A DNA stretch of 64,000 bases from Flaveria trinervia. Its lineage: Eukaryota; Streptophyta; Magnoliopsida; Asterales; Asteraceae. Shown one piece after another: positions 10,742-22,927 of the stretch. Both the position numbers and the translations under genes were made by a program. Below the pieces are notes generated by a model that was not told where the DNA came from, searched no databases, and was given only the letters and a program-made list of their open reading frames with translations. The DNA is taken from assembly GCA_025506515.1 (NCBI GenBank), contig CM046451.1, positions 51,459,214-51,523,213 of the forward strand. The letters are read 5' to 3'. Each line of letters opens with the position of its first letter. Positions within the stretch are counted from its first letter, which is position 1.

Positions 10742-11640
10742 TTAAAATTCTAAAACCAAAAATATTTTTATGTTTTTGGATATTATATAAACAAGAAAAA
10801 AAATAAGATAATATAAAAGAAAATAAAACATGTCGGACAAAGCATTTTCTTCCTCTCTAATCACATCACTTTTCTTTTTCACCCCATTTACCTCTAACAG
10901 ATAGAAAAACCTCGGTTTATCAAATACTTTTGTGTAGAGGTCGGCGCGTTGAAAATCCGTATTTAATTTAACCACATCGACTAAATGCTTTTCAAAACAA
11001 TCATGTATAAAGTAATACTTAATGCCGATGGGTATAGTTTTAGGATGTTGGACTGGATTTTTTGTTACGGCTATGGCAGCAGAATTATCAACATAGATAG
11101 GAGTGTTAGAGAATTGCAAACCGTAGTCCCACATTTGCTGTTGAATCCAAATGATCTGCGAACACCAACTTTCAACAGCAACATATTCAGCTTCACAAGT
11201 TGACAGAGCAACCGATGTCTGCTTCTTACACTGCCAGGTGACTAATCTTCTCCCAAAAAATTGTCATCCTGCAGACATTGACTTGTAGTTCATTTTGCAC
11301 CGCCATAATCCGAGTCACTAGACGTTATAAGCTCAAAATCATCGTCATGAGGATACCACAACCCGAGTGTTGGAGTACCCTTCACATAATGGAAAATCCG
11401 TTTAACACCAATTAGATGGTTGACTTTCAGTTTGAGATAAACTAGGGATCCAATCATTCCTCTATACATTGTAGCATCAACCAGATCACCATTTTCGTCG
11501 GGTTCCTCATCGTGGTTTGTGGCAAGTGGAGTTCCAGCAGCTGAAGCATTCTCCATGTCAAACCGACTAAGGATATCCCATACATATTTAGTCTGATGCA
11601 AGAATTCCTTTTGGTATCTGATCCACCTGTAATCCGAGAA
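10742..11640 (-). pseudogene. pol: Copia-2 RNase H, degenerate
   Basis: Two minus-strand pieces. 11601-11290 carries the RT-RNase H connection (QTKYVWDILSRF, VKGTPTLGLWYP) and DSDYGGAK at its end. 11134-10742 carries the C-terminal half (DNSAAIAVTKNPVQHPK, ADLYTKVF). The segment between, about 11135-11290, encodes the serine/acidic region out of frame. The C-terminus departs from the family ending and runs on into AT-rich sequence. RNase H would degrade the RNA of the cDNA hybrid; this copy is broken. Confidence 0.85.
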
Positions 11641-12384
11641 AAAACTTCATCTCCCCCATTGCACTCATCTCAATTCTGCTTTCATGACAGATTCACATTC
11701 TTTACATAAATTTTCGTTTTTGGAACTGAAGATTATGTCATCCACATAAATCTGTACTAGAAGTAAGTCGCCATCCTTTTCTTTGATGAATAGTGTGCAG
11801 TCAATAACTCGTCTGCAAAATCCGTGTTTCACAAGATGAGTTAAGAGTTTCTCATACCATACTCTCGGGGCTTGATGGAGCCCACAGAGATCCTTATCCA
11901 GCTTATAAACTCTATCTCCATGGTAAGGATCCTCAAATCCTTCAGGTTGACTAACATACACTATCTCACGAATTTCCCTATGAAGGAATGCACTCTTGAC
12001 ATCTAGTTGATAAACTTTTATCTTCATGTAAGATGCATAGGCTAAGAAGATACGGATTGCTTCCATTCTAGCCATAGGTGCAAACACTTCATTATAATCG
12101 ATTCTTTCGACTTGTCTAAAACCTTGAACGACAAGTCGAGCCTTGTTTCGAATTATGACCCCTTGGTCATCTTTCTTGCATTTCAAGACCCATTTAGTGC
12201 CAATGACCTTAGCACCTTTTGGTGTATCCACCAATGTCCAAACTCCTAACTTCTTGAATTGTAAGAGTTCTTCTTGCATGACACTCACCCATGCCTCATC
12301 ATTTAAGGCTTCACTTACATATTTTGGCTCAAATTGAGACACAAAACATCGATAAGTACCATCGTGAAGATAGCCTTTTTCCAT
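11641..12384 (-). pseudogene. pol: Copia-2 reverse transcriptase
   Basis: A 239-residue open frame on the minus strand (12384 to 11665) carries most of the RT: GTKWVLKCKKDDQG, KARLVVQGFRQ, VYQLDVKSAFLH, KLDKDLCGLHQAPRVWYE, and the catalytic YVDD at plus positions 11737-11748. The frame is broken only near its C-terminus, around 11665. Many substitutions at usually conserved positions (for example FRQVERIDYNEV) suggest age. Confidence 0.9.
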
Positions 12385-13936
12385 GACTAAGGCATATCAG
12401 CTGAGTATAGCTGATTTCTTATCTGTATTCCCGATTGTACATCCCATATGACGTTGTCCAGAGGATGACATACATTGAGTTGAGATCCGGAGTGGTGGGA
12501 ACAACTACTTCCTCATCCAGATTTTGAATTCCTGCTTCAGTATATGTAGCCGTTAAAGTGCGAGGTTCCGAAGTGTCAGAGGCATTAACATTTGATGCTT
12601 GTGTACTTTCAGTAGCAGGAACCTATTCCTCCTGATCCACTTGATCATTTTTCACCTCTTCATCATCAGAGGAAGAGTCACTTACCTCCAATGCTCCCCT
12701 GAATGACTAGAAGACTCACCTTGTGAATCTGATGTTGTCAAGTCTAGTGACGGTGTGTTTAAGACATCGTACATCATTTTGGTCGATAAATCATCATTAG
12801 GAGGGGAGAGAAGGATGTTGAAGGACTTAAAGAATCCATCATAATCGAAGAAGAATATGGGTCCTTTTCCAGCAAGGGGGTGGTGTATCTGTGAACGTCA
12901 ACGTTGCACCACACTTCTACTTGACTCGTTGAGTTATTGTAAACTCTCTTATTCGGTATGTTGTATCCTAGAAAAATTCCTTCTTCAGTATTTTCAGTGA
13001 ACTTCCCTGACTGATTTTTCTTCAGCAGCGTACATGGTGCGCCAAACGGTTCGAGGTACTCTAGATTAGGTTTACGTCGCTGGAGCAACTCGTAACATGT
13101 TTTACCATCACGTTTGACCACCAGGACTCGATTTAGGGTGTAACATGCATTGGCAACTGCCTCATTCCAAATTTGGATGGGTAGTTTTGAGTCTGCTAGC
13201 ATCGTTTGTGTTGTCTCTATCAAGCTCCTATTCTTCTGTTTAGCAACTCCGTTCATTTATGGAGTGTAGGCAGATGTGAATTGATGTACAATTCCTTTCT
13301 CTTTGCAGAATGCCTGCATCCACTGGTTCTTGAATTCTGTGTTGTTGTCTAAGTGAATCTGTCGCACTTCCAGCTTGTAGAGAGATTCCAATATGGTCAC
13401 CAGCTATTTAAACAATTCAAATGTCTCTGATTTAGATTTTAGAAACATTGCCCATGAGAATTTGGAGTAGTCATGGGTGACTACATAATAGTATAAATCA
13501 CCAGCGATGCTCTTGGTACTCACAATACCAAACAGATCCATGTGTAGAAGTTCGAGAGGCAATTCAATTGAATTTACTTTCTTTGCTTTGTGAGACTTCT
13601 TGGTCTGTTTACCTTTCTTACACGCTACACAAAAATCCGGAACTTGAAAATTCTTAACATTAACTCCATTTACTGAGTCATTTTGAATCAGATGATTCAT
13701 CTTCCATGGTTTTATGTCTCCATTCTCTTATGCCAGGAGATCGAGTCCCTCTCAGTTACCTTTGACAAGAAGCATTGAATTTGATGATCGGTTGTGGAGA
13801 CCTTTGATAGATCCAAGACATATAAGTCATTATATCTTGAAGCTGATATTAAGATTTGGTCCTCCAGGATAATGTAATCTTTTTTCAACACATAGCACTT
13901 CTTTTTGTCAAAAAAAAACCTTGAATCCTTTGTCAC
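12385..13936 (-). pseudogene. pol: Copia-2 integrase, catalytic Glu lost
   Basis: The minus-strand pieces are 13936-13712 (GAG-pre-integrase start), 13700-13404 (zinc region CVACKKGKQTKKSHK, then HMDLFG with the first Asp) and 13256-12774. The second Asp lies in HLDNNTEF (about 13340-13365), between frames. The third position reads NGVAKQKNR: Lys at 13239-13241 replaces the catalytic Glu, and a stop precedes NGV. The C-terminal part keeps FGAPCTLLKK and GIFLGY. From 12773 down to 12385 is a decayed integrase-RT spacer. This integrase cannot work. Confidence 0.85.
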
Positions 13937-14006
13937 ATATCTGGGATACTAAAAGCAAGTTATTCTATAATTGCTGAACATAGTTAACCTTATCATACTT
14001 GACTTT

Positions 14007-14222
14007 CTAGTTTCCCACTTCGCCTTGAGCAGTGATGTATCCTCCTTTATTTCTAGCAAATAAGACATGTCGCCCATTAATTTGTTTGACATTTGAAAGG
14101 AGAGACAGGTTCCCGGTCATGTGCCTAGATGCCCCACTATAAACAATCCGGGTGTTTATGATAGCACTGTAATGGACACCCTGCACATTTAGAGGAATTA
14201 TTAGTTTAGGTTTAGGACCCAA
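14007..14222 (-). pseudogene. pol: Copia-2 protease region, active-site Asp lost
   Basis: A 71-residue minus-strand frame contains YSGASRHMTGNLSLL. Tyr at plus 14139-14141 replaces the catalytic Asp of the DSGAS triad, and the usual WY before it is changed. The downstream GGYITAQGEVG matches the normal family context, so alignment is secure. Proteolytic maturation of Gag-Pol would be lost. Confidence 0.8.
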
Positions 14223-14499
14223 GCCTTAACTAGCTTGGGTGACCTAGAGGAATCACACATCATGAACTCAACCCACTGTCCATTTGAGGGTGAGGGCATA
14301 TCAATCTTCTTATTGTTCTCATTATCAGACACTGGACTGGACTTTTCTTTCCATAAGACAGTTTTGTGTAAGGCCTGTTTGTGATAAACAGACGACTGGC
14401 TTACGGTTTGAACTTTAGGTTCATTACTTCTTTTTGGTGGAGTAATAGAACTCCTTTTCGAAGAAATTTGTTTAGTATCATAAAGTTCAGTTTTCTTCC

Positions 14500-15790
14500 T
14501 TGGTGTCTGATAATAAGGACAATTAGAAGCGATGTGTCCTCTCTTTCCATAATTATATCATGATCTACCTTCTACATGTTGGAAAATTGTCTTTGTGGGG
14601 ATGTGTGTGATACAGGTGTGACTTTAGTCTGGTTGGGTTTAGACACTTCTTGTTTAGATGTTTTTTTTCTTTAACAAAATTCATTGTTTGAATGTTTTTA
14701 ACATCTTTAGCCTTTTGTTTATTTGGACTGTGACGAGGAGCACGTGAATGGCTAACTGGTTTAGTCGTTTTGGGTTCAGAAAGAGACATGTTTGAACTTA
14801 AGTTTACTTAACCTTTTCAAATTGTTCATCCAATTCACAATAGGAATCTTACCTTTAGATTTCAAAGTAGCCTCCTTCTGTTTAGTGACAGATTCCACCG
14901 GTTTACTCGTGGAATCTAGATCACTAACTAGGGGAGTCGACAACACATGATCCTTAATTGGATTGTGATTTACTGGTCTACATTTAGCATTTAACAAGAC
15001 TCATGGGGTGGTGGAACCAGTTTGTAACCCAACCCCTTCATGTTATTTCGTTCTTTCACTAAGTGTTGAACTATGTGAGAAGAACTAGTCCAACTATGCA
15101 GTTTTTGTTTTAATCAGTTGACTTCAACTTCTAAAACTGCCTTTTCTTTCTTAGTTTCTTCCAGGGAGTTTAAGTAGAACTTTATGTCATTGGCTTGATT
15201 AAAAGAAACAACCTCGGTTTCCTTTAGTTGTTTATTTAAAAGTTCTATTTTCTCTTTATAACTGTGCTTATTTTGTTTTAAAATCCGATTAGCTTATGTG
15301 CACAGTTGTAAGTCATTTACTAAGCTATCATTGTGGTCTAATAACCTAGCAAATTTTAAATCTATGCTTTTTCTAAATTTATTACATTCATTACAAGCAT
15401 GATTTTCAAAGAGTTGGTCTTATTTACTTACCTGTGAAGATTCGGTTGAATGAGCCATCAACGCAGAGTTTGAGTCTTCGGATGCTAGAGATTCCGAACA
15501 TGTCGTTTTGAGATCTTCTTCAATCAAGTGATTGACCACATTCGCAGTATCTTCATTATTTGACATCACTAGTTCAACTGCGATTTCACCTTCACTTGCA
15601 GTATCATCATCCAAAACCTCGACATGGGCAATGTTCAATTCACCCGAAGCCACAAAACTGAAGGTCCAATCATGTCCTTCGTCACCTTGAGCAGTCAAGG
15701 CCTTTGTCTCTTTACTTGACGAGGTAGCTTCACTCGTCGATTTGTCTTGACAGTTAAAAGATGAGAATGGATTCCCGTTAACTGTCTTCT
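14500..15790 (-). pseudogene. Copia-2 gag-pol linker with decayed second zinc knuckle
   Basis: Minus-strand open pieces at 15698-15420 (acidic, Ser/Glu-rich), 14997-14776 and 14789-14565 (basic) fill the spacer. At 14519-14557 the knuckle reads YNYGKRGHIASNC: the first two cysteines of a CX2CX4HX4C motif have both become tyrosine. The 15000-15420 stretch is Lys/Leu-rich by composition but full of stops. Confidence 0.6.
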
Positions 15791-15796
15791 TGGGCT

Positions 15797-16937
15797 TTAC
15801 ACGTTCACGTTTGAAATGCCCCTTTCTCCATAGTTAAAGCAGGTAACTTTGGTTTTGTCGAAACTTAAGGTTGTGTCTTTTGTGGCTACCATGTTATGTC
15901 CAGTTTTTTTCACAAACAATTTCACTCTTCTGACAGCACTCGCCAAAGCAGACATAATATCCATTCTTTCTAATTCATCTTTATCCACCTGCTCATAGTC
16001 TTCATCGGCTAGATGGCAGTTACCAATTTTCCTTAAAACTAGACCATCATAAGAATGAACAACTGCTTCTAGAAGGTCCATATGCTCCTTTGCAACCTCC
16101 ACAGTAATATTTTCGAGATTCTCAGTCTTTAACTTAGTAGCATTTGCTTCAGGTGCGATATATTTGGTACCAGATGACCCTAACGATTCAGATCCTGAAC
16201 TAGACACAACCACTGTTTGAATAGGTGCTCCTGAACTGGTTGGAGTGGGAGAGGAGTTATAAAGTGAAGGATTCTGGTCATAGGATCTTTTCTATGACCT
16301 GTATTTCATCCTCAGTTCCTCCTCCCTTAATTTCAGTATGAAGTCGTTTATGTCTAATTTTGCCAGTGTATTGTTCTATCTCAAGTTAGACACAAACGAG
16401 TCCCACTTCTTTGGCAAATCATCAGAAAAGCTTGACACTTTGTCTTCCATTGACGTTGTGACCCCATGAGTGTGCAAGTCACTCATTAGATGGTAGAACC
16501 TATCTATGACATCATCCAAGCTTTCTTTCCCCATCGAAGAGAAGTTGTCAAACTCCTTCTTCAGAGCCTTTCCCTTTAGAGCTTTCAACGTTGCATTCTC
16601 GTCGTATCGTTTCACCAAAGCTTCCCATAACTTCTTTGCCTGTTTGTTCTCAGAAAACTGATGGAAGATGTCTTTTAGTATTGACTGAGTCAACAGGGCA
16701 TACACATTCTTTTAAGCATTGTACTTTGCCTTCTGGCTATCAGTCATCCCTCCCAAGGTTAATTTAACACCATCAACACCAACCGACATACTCTAACCTA
16801 TCTCAATAGATTCCCAAAGGTTGGGATCAACTCTATGAAGATAGATCTCGAATCGCTGCTTCCATTGTGGGTAATCATCTAATGTTATAAGTTTAGGTAG
16901 TAAACGCAGAGAACTGATCTTCTATCTCTTTCTACTT
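15797..16937 (-). pseudogene. gag: Copia-2 gag, degenerate
   Basis: From about 16937 downwards on the minus strand the reading shows ITLDDYPQWKQRFEIYLHR and WESIEIG, a typical copia gag N-terminus, then a stop near 16797. The core continues at 16705-16376 (KALKKEFDNFSSMGKESLDDV, YHLMSDL, LPKKWDSFV). 16213-15797 carries the region before the nucleocapsid. The zinc knuckle starts CFNYGERG: the second Cys is Tyr and a frameshift follows before the His. The exact start codon is unclear. Confidence 0.8.
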
Positions 16938-16949
16938 TGAACTTTAGAA

Positions 16950-17215
16950 GTTTAAACTTGTGCAAATGGATAGATGCGAATGAGTCACTTGTGCGATTGT
17001 ACAAATGCGGATGGCCAATGCAGATGACTCAGTCGTGCGAATGAACGGTGCGAATGAAATCAATCGTGTGATTGGATTCAGCCGTACGTATGGAGTGTGC
17101 GATTGGAGACAAGCGAATGAAGATGTTCAGTCGTACGAATAGATGAGCGACTGAGTTCAATCGTGCGATTGAGTTCAGTCGTGCGATTGAGCCAATCTTG
17201 CGATTGAAGGCTGCT
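16950..17215 (-). repeat. TCGTGCGATTG motif array in the Copia-2 leader
   Basis: About a dozen degenerate copies of TCGTGCGA(T/C)TGAG, with variants such as GTGCGAATGAA and ATGCGGATG, lie between the primer binding site and gag. Examples are CAGTCGTGCGATTGAG and CAATCGTGCGATTGAG near 17160-17195. In other families the array lies upstream of the promoter; here it is in the transcribed leader. Confidence 0.75.
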
Positions 17216-17421
17216 GTTTTGAAAATTCAAAGGTTTTTGACACTTTGATGCATAAAACATGATTTTTCAAGAACCCTAATCTGCCGTATGCCGAAAAACT
17301 TAAACTATGAGACCTGGAGACGTCGAAAACACTGTTTTACTAAAAAAAGTGACTCTTTTGAATGAAAAACATGATTTTTGCACTGAAACTAATTGAATCA
17401 CATGCAAAATCAAGAGCCAAA

Positions 17422-17433
17422 GCTCTGATACCA
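17422..17433 (-). other. Primer binding site (tRNA-Met), Copia-2
   Basis: The minus strand reads TGGTATCAGAGC two bases after an LTR end (...GGTCCTAACA). It fixes Copia-2 on the minus strand. Confidence 0.9.
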
Positions 17434-17435
17434 CT

Positions 17436-17640
17436 TGTTAGGACCGAGTATGTACGAAGTAGTAACTGATAATGCGTGAAACCAGATAAAATAGTGCGGA
17501 ATCCTATTTGATTGGCGATCCAATCAGTGAGAACACAGTTCAAATCAATCTAACAATTAAAGAGATGTTAGGAACGATTAGAACAAGATCAACTGCGAAC
17601 TATGAAGTCGGAACAGGCTTTCTGGAGTCTCTGGACAGCT
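17436..17640 (-). mobile_element. Copia-2: 5' LTR, U5-side remnant
   Basis: The LTR inner end is clear: plus-strand TGTTAGGACC begins at 17436, giving ...CCTAACA on the minus strand. About 200 bp upstream the sequence changes into a gypsy LTR. I could not find the matching 3' LTR at the other end of Copia-2, so the outer boundary (about 17640) is approximate. Confidence 0.6.
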
Positions 17641-18054
17641 AGGGTACGAATATGAGTCAAAAAGAGAGGAGAATAAGAAAGGAAGAAAAGAGAGAAAAAG
17701 TCGGTTCGGGTGGATTCAAGTGAGCAAAATCGTCGTGTAGCGGGTCCAATTGAAGCTCTACTTCTTGGTGTGGTTTGTGTGACTTGTAGGACCCATCTTT
17801 TAAACGTTTTTGGTTGATTTTAGGTATGGAACGCATGTGAAAACCCGTTTTTGTTTGTATGTGTGTTTGACCCACTTGTATGTGTTTGCATTTGGAGTTT
17901 GTTTCCGGGCTTGTGTGTGCTTGAATGGTGTTGTGGTATGCATTCCTATGGTTTAGAAAAGTTGATTTGGGCTTAGAGTGGGTTTGGATGAGCTTGGAGG
18001 TCGAAAATGGCAAATTGGGTTCGGAGTGAGCTGAATTCTGCACAGTTCGGGCTA

Positions 18055-18420
18055 TGCGACCGAATGGCATGCCAGTCGTGCGACTGAGGTCCACACGCAT
18101 GCCAGTCGTGCAATTGAGGTTCAATCGCATGTGAGTCATGTGACTGGAGACCATACGCATGCCAGTCATGTGACTGAAGGTCAATCGCATGGTGAGTCAT
18201 GCGACTGAAGCTCAATCGCATGGGGAGTCGTGCGACTGAGAGCCCATTCGCATAAGTGCTCATCCGCATTAGTTCCATTCCTATGGGACTCATCCGCATT
18301 AGCTCCATTCGCATGGGTGTTCATTCACATGGGTGTTCATTCGCATAGGTGTTCATCCGCATTGGTCCATTCGCATGATGTTTAGTCACCTGGAAGGCTA
18401 TGCGACTGAAGGGTGGACAT
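18055..18420 (+). repeat. Hairpin motif array in the gypsy LTR fragment
   Basis: Repeats of GCATGCCAGTCGTGCGACTG type alternate with CATTCGCATGGG and CATCCGCATTAG. The best unit is CAGTCG-TG-CGACTG at 18073-18086. Equivalent arrays are in the other gypsy LTRs at 45710-46110 and 48790-49100. Confidence 0.8.
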
Positions 18421-18939
18421 ACGCCTAAGTAGGGCTTATGCACTCGGGGAAGACGTAGTTTATGTACTGACTATTAGGGGAAAGTGCAGAAGTAAGTTTT
18501 GACGTGGAAGATTCCCGTAAGTTCATGTAAGATGATTGTTGTGGCCTTAAAGGTTATGTTGGGCATGATGATGTTACATGTTTATGCATGATGTATGTTA
18601 TGTATGTATGATGATGCCCTGTATGATGATGTTATTAACTGTGTATGTTGATGCTCCTATTATGATATATGTTTATCTTTCCCGTGACTTTATGTTGAAT
18701 GTTAATGAATTAAATGAAAGTATTATGTAACGTAAAGTGAAAGATAATGAAAGTGGAACATGATAAATGCATGCATTAATGAATGATGAAAGTAAAGAAA
18801 GTCTTGCAAGCCTTGTATGTCGGGACACACCGTTAAAAGGTGTTAGCCCAACGGTGTGTGGGTTCGCTACCCCAGGAGGATGCACATCGGGGACTTTCTT
18901 TGTGATTGACCATTTTTATAGAACCATTGCTGCATATCG

Positions 18940-19135
18940 TAGGTACTGTGACCAGAGGTGCAGTGCACCGATATAGAAGGTCTATGATAGGCCTAGGTCC
19001 AGTACCAGGAACAGAAGGGTATTGCACATGGAAATGGTACACCTAAACTCTACCCAAGTGCTGTGACCAGAGGTGCGAAGCACGTTATAGAAGGTCTATG
19101 ATAGGCCTAGGTCCAGTACCAGGAAATAGAAGGGT
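18940..19135 (+). repeat. Duplicated block inside the gypsy LTR
   Basis: The segment around GACCAGAGGTGC...GGTCTATGATAGGCCTAGG is present twice in tandem (about 18950-19015 and 19065-19130). The two other gypsy LTRs carry the same duplication (about 44948-45190 and 48070-48250), so it was present in their common ancestor. Confidence 0.75.
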
Positions 19136-19309
19136 AAAGTTTATGGTTTGAAGGAAAGAAAAGATGTAATGATGAAAGAATGTGAAAGTTAATGACGTAC
19201 GATGAATGAACAGAAGTTAACGAATGAATGATGAAGATAATAATGATATTATCTATGTGTACGTATGATGTATGATCGCATGAATGTAAAGAACGGTTTT
19301 AACGAAAGA

Positions 19310-19795
19310 AGTTAATGCGGAAGTTTTGTTTCTTAATTTTTATTCTATCCGCATTTGTGTACTGTTGCAAATGCGGAAGTTAAACATGAAATCTTTGGTT
19401 GTCCGCATTTGTGTTGTAGTAAATGCGGAAAAACAACATTGCACCAGCATTGTAACAAATGTGGTTGATTTGCTTGTTTTATCCTATTCGTATTTGTACA
19501 CAGTAGCAAATGTGATAGAACAAAGTCAATCAGCATTTGTGCAACTATATCAAATGCGGTTGACAAGTCAACACAGCACTGTAGCAAATGCGATAGAGAC
19601 CTGTTCATACGCATTTGTTAACTGTATCAAATACGGTAGAGTAAATTCCACATTTACTTCACACACTAATGCGGTAGAGTAAAATCATAGTCCGCATTAG
19701 TTGCACTTTAAAAATTATTGTTACCCGCATTAGTTACATGCATGGGTTACCTTCACCCGCAATAACTAATGCACTTACCTGCATTAGCTTTTGAA
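19310..19795 (-). repeat. CCGCATTTG hairpin array (Copia-3 3' LTR remnant)
   Basis: At least seven inverted repeats of the type CCGCATTTG...CAAATGCGG follow each other. The best is 19349-19376: a perfect 9-bp stem with a 10-base loop. Others vary (CGCATTTG...CAAATACG, ACTAATGCGG...CCGCATTAGT). The same motif family forms the U3 array of the Copia-3 5' LTR at 40540-40900, so this is taken as the 3' LTR of Copia-3, truncated on its outer side at 19306. Confidence 0.75.
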
Positions 19796-21054
19796 CTTAA
19801 TCAAAAGATAATGTGATTGAATTGATTATTCATCTTATGAAGAAGTGTCCTTGATTGATTTTTCTTATGAAGTTGGCAGTTGAAGTTGTCAATTCTTGCT
19901 TGGATTGACTTGTATGTCACAACTAATACAAGTTTCCCAATTTTGACTGATCTTGGGCTTATCATGCTTCTAAGAATCTGCATAAGCTGAGATATAATGG
20001 TATAACTTATTGCAACAACACCAACTAAAATTCTTTTTGTTTTGTTTTTCAAAATTAAGTTAATAAACAAAAATTTAGACTTACTAAAAATTTTAAATTA
20101 TTCCCGCTAAAGTTTATGTCCACATTTTGAGAGAAACTTTAAGATATAAAATTTTTGAATATTACTTTGATTAATATTAATAATGAAGAGAAAGATCTCT
20201 TTGTTGGGATCATATGAGTCTTACATTACACATGTGCATCCTTTATGATTAAATGGACATGAGTATGAACTTGAACATTGAAGGTATGTTTGTCCTCTTA
20301 AACCCATACCAGGTTGATATTTTGATGCAAATGACTTTTATCATATTTTGGTTGATTTATTATTCAATGTGTACCTCACACACATAAGCATGAAATGATC
20401 AACCCTCCTTATACAATGCATGGTAGAACTTTTCCACAACTTTTCTTACCAGGTTACTTAAGTCATGAAATCTCATTTTCACTGATCCTCATTGGGATTC
20501 TTTTAATTTGATCCTTTTTCATGTTGATCCATATTGGGATTCTTTTCACTTCACTTTGGAAGGTGATCCATGATAGGATTCTTTTGTTCATCCGCTTGGA
20601 ATGGTTTACTTTGTTGATTCATCCAATTTTTGGATGTGTTCCACATTGGAATCTTTTGGATCATGACATCTGCAATATGTGCAAGTTTCATCAGGTCTTT
20701 GCTCAGCAAAACAAAGATGAAACATGATGTGGTGAAAGAGATTCATAAAGTATCATCACCTGGTGTGTTTAGGCTACTACACACACATGCATTCAGATAA
20801 GCCATACAGACCTATACTTTGTGATGAGAGTTTCACAATTGAATATGTCTTTAATTCATCACTGCATGTATCTTTTCTTCCAAGTTGAGCTACCAACAAA
20901 TTTGGTAAGTCATTTCAGTCTTTTACATTTTGAAATTAAGCACAATGAATGATATACGACTGTAATTATATCATTTCCAAGCGAATTCTTTTCTTAATAA
21001 AACTTGATTTCTTTTTGTGATGTTTTAAATTTTTTTTGATGTTTTTCAATGTTT
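19796..21054 (-). other. Copia-3 post-pol 3' region and inner 3' LTR
   Basis: Non-coding. Between 20470 and 20680 the motif GATCC...GGATTCTTTT recurs about five times at irregular spacing. The conserved copia 3' block is at 20284-20311. On the minus strand CTTTAGCGGGA near 20105 could be a decayed polypurine tract (compare TTTAGGGGGAG in Copia-5), but the LTR start is not certain. Confidence 0.5.
20284..20311 (-). other. Conserved copia 3' block (Copia-3 copy)
   Basis: The minus strand reads GGTATGGGTTTAAGAGGACA followed by AACATACC. It matches the blocks of Copia-2 and Copia-5. The ends (GGTATG...CATACC) are inverted repeats, so the RNA could form a hairpin with TTTAAGAGGACAAA in the loop region. 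Confidence 0.6.
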
Positions 21055-21790
21055 TTAGTCAAAGTTAATCATGCCAATTGACTGAACCAGATATTCAAAC
21101 CTACTAGGTTCAAATGCCTTGGTAAACAAATTAGGTAATTGATTTTCAGTTGGTACTTGAATCAATTTGATTAAGCCTTTTTCAGCATAGTCTCTCAAAA
21201 AATCATATCTAATCTCAATATGTTTTGTTTTTGAGTGCTGAACTAGATTATTAGTTATAAAGACAGCAGCTGTGTTGTCAATAGAAATTGGTGTATACAA
21301 GAAGTTAAAACCATAATCAAGCATCTGGTTTTGAATCCAGAGAACTTGAGAGCACCATGCGATGCAATAATATACTCAGCTTCTTCTGTAGACACAGACA
21401 CATTTGTCAGCTTCTTGCATTGCCAGGATACTAGTCTGGGACCAAGAAATTGACAAACGCCAGAAGTGGATTTTCTATTGAAGTTGCATCCTCCATAATC
21501 ACTATGTGTGTAGGCATAGAGATTAAATTCTCCTTCCTTTGGATTCCATAATCCAAGAGCTGGCTTGCCCTTCAGATATCTAAATATTCTCTTGACTACG
21601 TTCATATGTGATTCTTTTGGATAGCTTGATATCTGGGACACACACAAACACCAAACATAATGTCAGGCCTACTGGCTGTTAGATACATAGTGAACCTATC
21701 ATTGATTGATAGTGAGTCTGGTCCACTGATTTGCCTTCAGGGTCAGGTCCAATCTTCACTTTAGTATCCACAGGAGTTCTGATAGACTGA
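21055..21790 (-). pseudogene. pol: Copia-3 RNase H
   Basis: Two overlapping minus-strand frames, 21647-21255 and 21324-21055, cover the domain: VVKRIFRYLKGKPALGLWNP, HSDYGGCNFNRKSTSGVCQF, EEAEYI, then DNTAAVFITNNLVQHSK, LFTKAF and the terminal GMINFD followed by a stop. One frameshift lies near 21300. The sequence is close to Copia-5 RNase H. Confidence 0.9.
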
Positions 21791-21793
21791 CAG

Positions 21794-22927
21794 TCAGCAA
21801 AGTGGAATTTTCTTCAACATGGTTTGTACATATTTTGATTGGTTGATGAAGATTTCATCTGCTGTTTGTTGGACTTGCACCCCTAGAAAGAAGGTGAGTT
21901 CCCCCATAGCACTCATTTGGAACTTTGAATGCATAAGATCTTCAAATTCTTTGCAGAGTTGCTTATTTGTCGAGCCAAATATAATGTCATCCACGTAGAT
22001 CTGGACTAACAGCATGTCTTTCCCTCGTATTCTTCTGAAGAGAGTATTATCAATCTTTCCTCTTTCATACCCATGTTCAAGAAGAAAGGATGATAGAGTC
22101 TCATACCACTTTCATGGTGCTTGATGAAGACCATACAGAGCTTTGTCAAGCTTGTAAACTCTAAGAGGAAAATCTGGATCTTCAAAGCCAGATGGTTGAC
22201 TCACATAGACTTCTTTAGCAATCTTTCCATACAGGAAGGCACACTTTACATCCATTTGATAAACAGTAAATTTCATGGACGGAAAATATGCAAGAAAGAT
22301 TCTGATTGCTTCTAGTCTGGCAACAGGAGCGAACACTTCGTCGTAGTCGATTCCTTCTTCCTTAGTGTATCCCTGTGCCACTAGTCTTGCTTTATTTCTG
22401 ATGACTATCCCTCTATCATCAGTCTTGTTCCTGTACAACCATCTGGTACCGATAGGGTATTGTCCTTCGGGAAGATCTACCAGCTGCCATACTTCTTGCT
22501 TCTTGAATTGGAGCAATTCTTCCAGCATTGCTTCAATCCAACTATTGTCTTGAAGTGCCTCTTTGATGTTTTTGGGTACTGTTTGACACAGAAAGCAGGA
22601 GAACAAATAGATGTTTGCAATACTGGACTTGCTTCTTGTCACCCTCTCATTAAGATCACCAGTAATGGTTTCAACTGGATGATTCTTGTGTATTCTTGTT
22701 GTTCGAATGGTGTCACCAGCAATAATTACATCAAGATTGGAGACATTCAGTTCATTATGGTCAGAGGCACATTCATCTTGTATTGTTGTTGAATTATGAA
22801 GATTGTCAACTTTTGTTTCGGTAATTGCTACATCTTCAGCAACACTGAGGTTGCTTGCATCATTTGATGTACCTTGAGTTTCTACTGGATGAGAAGCATG
22901 TTTTTGATTTCTGATCTCATTTGACAA
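21794..22927 (-). pseudogene. pol: Copia-3 reverse transcriptase
   Basis: A long minus-strand frame, 22927-22112 (271 residues), holds the spacer and the RT fingers and palm: GTRWLYRNKTDDRG, KARLVAQGYTKEEGIDYDEVF, VYQMDVKCAFLYGK and KLDKALYGLHQAP, then a stop near 22112. The next piece, 22015-21794, carries IYVDDIIFGSTN (catalytic YVDD intact) and MGELTFFLGVQV. Sequence between them encodes the expected WYETL region in another frame. One or two changes would account for all the breaks. Confidence 0.9.

Larger units (their letters stand above)
17640..19306 (+). mobile_element. Truncated gypsy LTR in plus orientation
   Basis: The reverse complement aligns along its length with the LTRs of Gypsy-1 (44463-46687) and Gypsy-2 (47570-49690). 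Shared landmarks, in order, are a purine-rich GAAAGAGAGAAAAAG start region, the block around GCAAAATCGTCGTGTAGC, the hairpin array, the ATG/GATGATG-rich stretch, and a tandemly duplicated block containing GGTCTATGATAGGCCTAGG. The first about 100-150 bp and the last about 300 bp are missing. It stops at ...AACGAAAG (19306), where Copia-3 LTR sequence begins. No gypsy internal region adjoins it. Confidence 0.85.

Noticed and set aside
17657..18190. 177-residue minus-strand ORF
   Set aside because: It lies in the gypsy LTR and its N-terminal part is a translation of the hairpin array; the counterpart LTRs do not keep the frame.
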